64,000 bases of DNA from Stenogyne calaminthoides (Eukaryota > Streptophyta > Magnoliopsida > Lamiales > Lamiaceae), in NCBI GenBank assembly GCA_037126765.1, contig JBBCBC010000007.1:24995667-25059666 (forward strand), written 5' to 3'. Below the pieces are notes generated by a model. That model was not told where the DNA came from. It made no database searches and was given only the letters and a program-made list of their open reading frames with translations. The position numbers and the translations under genes were made by a program. Positions 56,890-64,000 of this stretch are shown here, in pieces (the stretch's first letter is position 1; each line of letters opens with the position of its first letter).

Positions 56890-57195
56890 TTCTGAAGACT
56901 CAAGAGTAAGTTTCAAGTTTCAAGATGAAATCGAGAAATCAAGTTTCGATGAAATCGAGAAATCAAGACTCAAGATGAAATCGAGAAATCAAGACTCAAG
57001 ATGTCATCAAGACTCGTAAGACATCAAGACTCGTAAAGACATCAAGACTCGAAGACTCAAGACTCAAGACTCAAGACAAGACACCAAGACTCAAGACTCT
57101 CGAAGACATCAAGACTCGTAAGATATCAAGACACGTAAGATATCAAGGCACGAAGAAGTTATCAAGACTCAAGAATCTCATCAATGCTCAAGATA
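56890..57195 (+). repeat. Respelled minisatellite in 3' LTR
   Basis: Counterpart of 40975-41290. Units read ATCAAGACTCGTAAGACATC where the 5' LTR reads ACTGAAGACTCAGAAGACAC. The flanks on both sides match the 5' LTR base for base. Confidence 0.8.
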
Positions 57196-57652
57196 ACCTG
57201 AATGTTCCGAGGCACTGAATAATATCTATATGAAGGCTACAAAACTGAGAAAAACACGAATACTCAGAAAAATAGATATTGCCAAAGACATTCACATGCA
57301 GACAAAAGGAACTAAAACTAAGTGTTGTTAAGGTTATATCACTCAGAGATATTGACCAAAAAGAGTCGTTGTGTTTGTCTACATTTCATCAAGACAAGAA
57401 CCAATCGAAGAAGACAAAGATCAGATTTCTTTATCGACCTTTGAAAAGCGACAGTCATCAAGCATGTCAAGAGTACTTATGTTCCAGATCGCAAAAAAAA
57501 GTTGTGAGTGGCTACATGAAAGCATATTACCTAAAACATGCAAGGGAGTATTCAAACCCTAAAAATAGTCGTTCATCACACACCATAAGAGGAAACTCAT
57601 GAAGCTATCTCCTCCAACGGATAGTTTTTCAAGAGTAACCTTGGTGATTGCC

Positions 57653-57660
57653 TATAAATA
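57653..57660 (+). promoter_or_regulatory. TATA box of S-plus 3' LTR
   Basis: TATAAATA in the same context as 41746-41753. Confidence 0.6.
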
Positions 57661-58708
57661 TTAGTGACCCTCTACATTGAAGGTTACGGAAATTTGTAAG
57701 CAACTCAAGAGCTCAATCTTATTATTTTAAATTGAAGCACTTTCGAAAACCCAAGAATTTTACATTGAAGAGAGCTCATTCACTAAACATAGTTTGATAA
57801 GATATATCCAAAGCATAGTAGAGATATCCTAGCCTTTGCATTGTACTTATTGTAAAGGATATCTCATCCTAGTTGGAAACCAACCAGAAACCCCAAACCC
57901 TTTGTAAGGTAGTTTGAGTGTGATTGTTGGTGAGTTGGAGTTGTAAAGAGTTAGTAAACTACATTGAGGTAGTCAGAAAACTCTAGAGAAGAAGTGAGTA
58001 AACTATCTTGGATAGTCAGAAAGCTTGTGTGTGTTGGAGTAATTAAACTACAGTTGAGGTAGTCGAAAAAACTCAAAGTAGAAAGGTTAGTAAACTACAT
58101 TGAGGTAGTCGAAAAACCTTAGGAAGTGGTTAAGGAATTTATCCAAGGTCGAGAGAGTGGATGTAGGAGCTTGAGTCTCTCGAACCACTATAATTCTTTG
58201 TGTTGTTTTGCTTTCACATCTTTGCATTGTTATCTTTGCATATCTTTAACTGAAAGCATTATTCACTGATATTCAGTTGGAACCAATCCACTGAACTTGC
58301 ATCAAACTGATCACAACCTTAATCACTGTTTCATTAAAAGGAAGGTTTTCAGCAAAGCTAAAAACGAGTATAAACTTAGGGCCAACCATTCAGCACACTT
58401 GAGTAGCTAGAACAGATAGTTACCAAACTGAACCAACTCTATTGAGGGTTCAGTAAGATAGTTATCTGATCCAAGCAGCTCAGGATCTCTGAAAAACCCA
58501 GTCAGTTGGGCTAATCTGAAGCTTCTGAAAGTAGCTCAGGATCATTGTCTCAGGTAGACTTTGACTCGGGGCGATTTGTGCTTCTCAAGGCCAAATCATC
58601 AGGACAACCTAACCCATCTGACCTCAGTGAAAGAAAAGTTTTAAAAATCACTGAACACGTGTATTCCCCCCCATACACGTGTGAGACTTGTTAACACCGG
58701 GACCAACA

Positions 58709-59330
58709 TTGATTATGTCAACTCCATTTGAACTCTAAACAATGGAAGACCTGATCTTTAGTTAATCTTGGTATCTATAGATCGACAACTTACATACACG
58801 ATTCTACGAGTCAATATGAAAAGTTGGGTCTAAAGAGTTTAGAAACATATCTTCCAAGATACTATGCTAAATCCAAAGGAAACAAATTGATCAATGATCA
58901 AGAAGTTCAGAGTAATACATGAGATAAAATCACATAATGTCAATTTTTCTAAAAAAGATTTCCTAGTAGGGGAGGTATTCAAAATACTATACCATTTTCA
59001 GATTGAAATAAGCACTCTCTATCAGATCCAAGTGGGAGTGATTTACTTAATGTTGTGATATTTGATAAAAGTTACCCATTAAGATTAGATGGATCTTGGT
59101 GAGAGTAATTATTTGTATCACAAAGTTTCAATCTTGAAAAAGCTCTAGGAAACATGTGTCTGAGTGATATCATGATGTTGAGGAATACACCTTCTTTATA
59201 TTTTCATAAATAAGTTAGTCTTTAGTGAATGAAATATTCTATTTCGTTATGCAAGAGACTAATGAAAGATAATATAGAGTCAATAAGGTCGAATCAAGTT
59301 TTTTGAAACTTGTAGATCCTTTACCGGGAC
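58709..59330 (+). mobile_element. Copia relic A, continuation
   Basis: Begins with the second TTGAT of the S-plus insertion. It is non-coding and decayed; CCAAGTGGGAGTGATTTAC near 59027 resembles a purine-rich segment upstream of a copia 3' LTR. No reading frame or paired LTR was recognised. Confidence 0.4.
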
Positions 59331-60845
59331 ACTTCTTAAAAATACTCACTTAGTAGAAAAAGATTATACTTAGAAAGGGGTATTAAACTTTCTTCATTTG
59401 TTGTGAGATTTACCTCGATTCGTTCACTTTTTGGATATAGTATCAAGTATAGATTTATAATTACATAAAAAATGGAGTTACTGTTTTGTTGAAACAGCTG
59501 CTTTTGCCCAAAATTTGAGGTGACCAAACATTTTTGCCCTCTTTTGGTGATAAAAACATTTTTGCCCTTTTGGGGTGTGAAATTACCTTTTGCTCCTTAA
59601 TTTCCAGTTCATCAATTTACAAGTCAAAACTCACTAATCCTCCACACCTACACTAACCCATTGTCAAAACCTACTCTAATCCATTGTCCAAACCTACACT
59701 AATCCTAAAACCCAATTACCCAAAGCCCTACGAAACTAAGTGAAAAAAATTTGGCAAAATTCATAAATCTTTACTTTCATTCTTCATCTGTAGTTTCTTT
59801 CTTCATCCGTCTGTCGCCAAAAATTGCCAGGCCGCCATCTCTTCATCTGACTATACACATTGTATTACCACCTAGGTTGAGTGCGACGGTGAGAATGGAG
59901 AACCCATTTCCGATGGCGAAATTTTTGACGAGGTGTCTCCTTGTGTTTGTTTCTCCCTTCCAATCCATATCCCATCTATTATTCAAGATAATGTAAGTAT
60001 ATATTATAGGTTTTGAATCAATCTTTTGGGCATTTATATTGATTTCTTTAGGCATTTATGTATTTGAAATATTGTTGGGCATTTATGTAAGTTGAAATTT
60101 TGTTGGGCATTTAATGTGAGAAAATATTTCCTTTTAAGTGGACATTCATTTAAGTTGCAATTTTGTTATTTAATTGAGCATTCATGCGAGAAACATAATG
60201 AAATGTATTTAATGTGAGAATTAATTAGTTGAATAGATTTGGGTATTCATTTAATGCGGGAACATATTAGTTGAACAAATTTGGGTATTTAATTGGGCAT
60301 TCATGCGCGAAAGGTATATGTTAAAGTACAGAATGAAATGTATCACTTTATCCATTGAAAGATATCAGTGGATACAAATTAATTAAGTTTCAGATTAGTT
60401 ACAAGATTTTACAACCGTTTAGATTCTACTTATCAACACATCTGGGTATTTACAATTTAGAACAGAATTGATATAGTTATTGTTCATTGTGAATTAATTA
60501 TAGTTCTATGTTAAAGTATAATTATTTAGACTGAAATGTATACACTTTAGAATGCGTGTTAAACTAATTATGTTTAAGTTGTGTTAATGTTCTTTAGAAC
60601 TGTTTATAGTGTAATTATGAACAGTTGATAAACTTGAAAACGAAGCTTTGTTATAGTCCACTATATAAATGACACAAGACTGCATAATTTACATTAGAAT
60701 GATAATTACAAATTTCAAAGATACATAAAAGGACCCACAACTGTAAAGCTATTGTTGTTTGTGTTATTGTTTGGTAGTAATCTAGAAAAAAACCTTTAAA
60801 GTTTAATTTTTTGATACATTCTCACTACCCTTCCACACATTGTAG
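59331..60845. other. Likely 5' region of a Mutator-like element, no gene
   Basis: At 59500-59580 TTTTTGCCC recurs three times, like the low-complexity ends of some plant MULEs. 59750-59990 is pyrimidine-rich, 5'-UTR-like DNA. 60010-60320 repeats TTGGGCATTTATG / TTGGGTATTCATT motifs. No terminal inverted repeat pair can be shown because the right end is cut off. Confidence 0.4.
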
Positions 60846-62418
60846 ATGTCTGGAAGAAAATATTTGTTCATACATTGTAAAGGAAAATGAGATGGTAAAT
60901 CATATGTAGGCGGTGTGCAGACCGCTTTCCAAATCCGTGATCAAGGTTATAGTTTAACAAGACTTGTTTCTGATCTAAATCACATTTTAAAAAGTGATTT
61001 GAATTTAGATGAGCATCATTTTTTTGATATTATTTCTTTGCATGGTAATCTGTGGCGTGCGTTTATAAAAAAATGATGAAGATTTGGATAACTTATTAAG
61101 ATCTTCTCAGACAGCGGAGATTTTCGTGTCCCCTAAAATTGATGAACTAGATTCTATGCAACATGAGGATGATGCTATTGTGGGTAGATGTTCAACAATC
61201 CCAACCACAACAGAGATGGGCTTTATTCATTTACTTGAGACATTAGATGCAATGAAGTGTGCAAAACTAAATCATAGTCATTTTAATGACATCCTTGAAT
61301 ATGAATTAAAGGAAAAGTTAGTTGACATTGATGATGATGATATGGATGGTTCAAGTGAGCATTCGTCATGTGATTCTATTAACTTTGAGTCATTTGAGAA
61401 TGTGTCAGATATTCCTCACGAAAATCATACATCAACAATACATATTTGGTATGTCGTCGTCTTCAAACGACATCCCTGTAGCCGATGAAGATTTTATCCC
61501 TAGTAATTGTAACAATGAGTTTGTGGATAGTGATGATGATACGGGTGATTCAAGTTCTGATTCATCAAATGATTCTCTTAATTACGAATCCTTTGAGAAT
61601 GCGTCAAGCTCACCTACTGATCCGGAAATGCATACTCCAAATGCAAAGCGTCCGTGGATCCTCCCAGGTATACCTTCACCTTCCACATTTGCTAGTGTAA
61701 ATAAATAGGATAACACCACTAAAATCCCTAATGGGGGTACCCAGCATAATCAGTTTAAACAACACGTTTATTAGCAAATCAGAAATGTGCATTTAGGTTG
61801 GAATAAACCATATGCTAAATAAAGTTGAGTACCGGGTTAAAAAAATCCGATCCATGTCGATGACTTTTGAAATGCAAGTATCCGAATTGTGAGTTTCTAT
61901 TTCATGGTATCGGGGAAATGAATTTTTCTGTATTTTGAAGTTCAAATGTCACATGTGTCTAAATGATCTAGATAAAACTCTCGACGAAAGTTGCCCGCAA
62001 AAATAATCGCGTCATTCTATTCTACAGCACAACAAGACCCAGTAATCGTAAAGTTACGTAGATCAATTTTGAAGGATTTGAAAATAAATCATGAGATGGA
62101 TATATCATACAGTAAGGTGTTGACTAGCAAACATATGGCTGATGACTTGATTTACGGTGACTTTGATGGGTCCTTTAAGATGTTGTCAGCTTATTTGCAT
62201 GAGTTACGAATCCAGATACCATTGCAAAGATCAAAACTAACAAATAAGGCAAGTTCAAGTATGTTTTCTATGCGCTTCGTGCATCAATTAAATGATTTGT
62301 TAATTATGGGAGGCATGTGATTGTTGTTGATGGGACACATCTGAAAGGAAAGTACAAGGGAGTGGTCTTTGTAGCTGTAACCCAGGATTTCAATCATCAT
62401 GTCTTTCCAATCGCTACA
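60846..62418 (+). pseudogene. MuDR-type (MULE) transposase, truncated and decayed
   Basis: ATG at 60846 opens MSGRKYLFIHCKGK, then TGA (probably TGG before decay), then DGKSYVGGVQTAFQIRD, the N-terminal MuDR domain. An acidic Asp/Ser-rich linker (61140-61700) contains frameshifts and ends with RPWILPGIPSPSTFASV. Next come a zinc-domain-like part near 61840-61960 with stops, then KIIASFYSTAQQDP, and the start of the MULE DDE domain VIVVDGTHLKGKYKGVVFVA (first catalytic Asp) after a frameshift near 62318. It stops at 62418, where an LTR begins, so the other catalytic residues and the SWIM zinc finger are absent. Confidence 0.82.
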
Positions 62419-64000
62419 TGTAGGTCCCGAACGGGTTTCGTGAGGGCAGAAGTCTAGAGGGGAGGGGTGAATAGACTTCTGAAAACTTTTTCGTGCAAGA
62501 TCAGGTGAGATGGCATGTTGCCTTATCAGAGTGTGTGTGAATCAGTTTGGACTGATATCCAACTTACTGATCGTCTGATGGCAGATCAGTTTGGTGTCTA
62601 TCAGTTTAACTTTGTTGAAAATCTGTGTTTTATCCTCGGAAGCTAATTTTAACGAAAGTGAAAAAACCGTTTTAAGAAATCGATCTTGAATTAAAGTCCT
62701 GTTTTCAATCGATGATATTTGAAATGTCAAAGTTCGATCGATCGATTTGCTTGATCTTGCAATCCTAACTAAGAATATGGATGCAGTTTAAACCAAGTTT
62801 TGTGCAGTAGTGTAAAGCAGTTAATAGCAAGTAAATACACACAAGATTTTTATAGTGGTTCAACAACCCATCCCCACGTTCATGAATCTTCCCCTATCAA
62901 CATATCAAGGACACCAACTTAACCAACTGGACTTAGTTTATTATGTTAGTCCAACACAAGACAACCAACGATGTTTATAGAGTTCTCACTCAACCCATCC
63001 CGAAAACCCTAGTATAGAAACCCTAAAAATCATCTAGCTAAACAAACTTAACCTAACTTTGAGTTTGGGTAAAGATTTGTTGTTCGTTCTAACTGGAATT
63101 CTATCCTAGTTTTTTAGGTAGGCTTAAGCTAGAGGATAAGAATTCTATGCTAAGAACTAATGGGATGAACACTTATAAAATAAACTTGAATTTAGTGTTC
63201 TTTGTGCGTAAATCTTGCAATAGCTTGAGATTGATGATAATTTCCGTGTCTTCACTCTGAAGAGTAATCCCATATTTATAGACCTCGAAATCAAAGAGCC
63301 GTTGGAGAGAAATTTGAATTTCAGGCTATTTTTGGTAGGTTGCAGGATTGATTTGACGTGCTTCAAGAACGGCATGGCCGAAAGCGTGTATATTTGTCCA
63401 TTCTAGCCGTTTGACTTTTGCGGCTCGGACATTATTTCCGAATCCCATTAATCGATTCTCCCCATTAATTAAAATCTTTGTCGTCGTGTCTCTTTGGTTC
63501 TTGAATTCCTCTCATTGGTTAACAAGTATGCTTTTTCAAACAGTGTTTGTTCTACCAACTAAAGTTGACATTCTTCTTATTGCGATAGTAAGACGTATGA
63601 TCCGGTGTAACATCGGTTGACACTGGTGTGAACCACTCGTGACGATCGATAAAACCGATCGATCTACGATAGAATGGTGAATCTTCAACTCTAATGGAGT
63701 TCAATCCATTTAAAGCAAAAATAATTTATTGTCTTAAATTGGTTTGCCCTCTGAAAGTAAAAAGCATACTTTTCGATTAAATCCCAAACAATCTCCCAAT
63801 TATTTATACTCAACTTTGGACTAAGCGGACGATGTAGGTCTTCCGGTCTTGATCTTCCGATCTTAGTCATCGATCTTCCTTTGTCTTCTATATTTGAATT
63901 TCCTTATAACTTGAGCTTCATGTCTTCACTTGATCATCGACTAATCCCTCCAAAAAATGTTCTTTAAATTCGATCTTCTTTCCTCGTCTGCGTCTCCTTG
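62419..64000 (-). repeat. LTR of a further Sirevirus-like family, runs off window
   Basis: The boundary TGTAGGTCCCGAACGGG interrupts the MULE DDE domain. On the minus strand the end reads CGGGACCTACA, like the GGGACCAACA ends of the other LTRs here. Inside are TTTTTATAGTGGTTCAACAAC, GAGTTCTCACTCAACCC and a minus-strand TATA box, in the same order as in the M3 LTRs but much diverged. The other end lies beyond 64000. It could be a solo LTR or part of a full element. Confidence 0.65.
63273..63280 (-). promoter_or_regulatory. TATA box of terminal LTR
   Basis: TATAAATA on the minus strand (TATAAATATGGG), at the position equivalent to the TATA boxes of the related LTRs. Confidence 0.5.

Larger units (their letters stand above)
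40809..58708 (+). mobile_element. Sirevirus-like Ty1/copia element S-plus
   Basis: Complete outline: target duplication TTGAT (40804-40808 and 58709-58713), LTRs 40809-42812 and 56721-58708, primer site 42815, gag, pol, a long accessory frame, and polypurine tract before the 3' LTR. Without the nested 3.6-kb N-plus insertion and one target repeat it is about 14.3 kb. It is the same family as S-minus but in opposite orientation, giving a large inverted pair. Coding regions carry frameshifts and stops, so it is not autonomous. Confidence 0.93.
56721..58708 (+). repeat. 3' LTR of S-plus, 1988 bp
   Basis: Starts TGTCGGGAGATGAATTTAAT (one change from the 5' LTR), ends CCGGGACCAACA, then TTGAT. 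It is almost identical to 40809-42812 except for respelled blocks at 56905-57195 and around 57380-57480. Confidence 0.93.

Overview
This is nuclear DNA from a flowering plant, most likely a eudicot. It is a gene-poor, AT-rich block of nested transposable elements, of the kind found in pericentromeric heterochromatin. The evidence is Ty1/copia Gag, protease, integrase, RT and RNase H motifs, many copies of the initiator-Met primer site TGGTATCAGAGC next to TG...CA long terminal repeats (LTRs), a MuDR-type transposase, CACTACAA-type termini, a tRNA-derived SINE and a LINE tail. I see no intact host gene, rRNA or tRNA gene. One short exon-like piece near 4.7 kb and one near 3.2 kb are the only host-gene-like candidates. 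The sequence does not settle the species.

Layout. 1-3139: a minimal LTR retrotransposon (called N1 here) with long LTRs around a 134-bp internal region; its left end lies outside the window. 3140-7000: CACTA-type termini, low-complexity DNA and unassigned DNA. 7014-10229: a LINE 3' fragment, then a copia relic (relic B) split by a hAT-like MITE. 11-59 kb: an old, heavily decayed copia element (relic A). Its leader carries a large CACTA-like element (11600-37006) whose core is a 22-bp minisatellite. That minisatellite was split by a minus-strand Sirevirus-like element (S-minus, 12681-28892), which itself holds a solo LTR (20193-22094) and a SINE (26631-26825). The right arm of the CACTA-like element holds a minus-strand LTR-int-LTR-int-LTR array (M3, 31630-36727). 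Further along relic A lies a plus-strand Sirevirus-like element (S-plus, 40809-58708, target duplication TTGAT). Its RNase H region is interrupted by another minimal LTR element (N-plus, 48618-52223, target duplication ATATC). 59-64 kb: a decayed MuDR-type transposase gene cut by a further minus-strand LTR that runs off the window.

How the parts relate. S-plus and S-minus are two copies of one autonomous-type lineage. Each has Gag with a zinc knuckle and coiled coils, then protease, integrase, RT and RNase H, then an additional ~1,100-codon sense-strand reading frame between pol and the 3' LTR. Both copies are disabled by frameshifts and stops. The minimal elements N1, M3, N-plus and the solo LTR form one non-autonomous family. 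It kept only the primer site, polypurine tract and LTRs, so it must have been copied by enzymes supplied in trans.

Points most worth checking: the almost LTR-only family and its triple-LTR array; the additional reading frame after pol; two stop codons at matching positions in both S copies; and blocks where CTGA/TCAG-rich DNA in one LTR appears as TCGA/TCA-type spelling in its sister LTR, which may be a sequencing or consensus artefact and also breaks coding frames.
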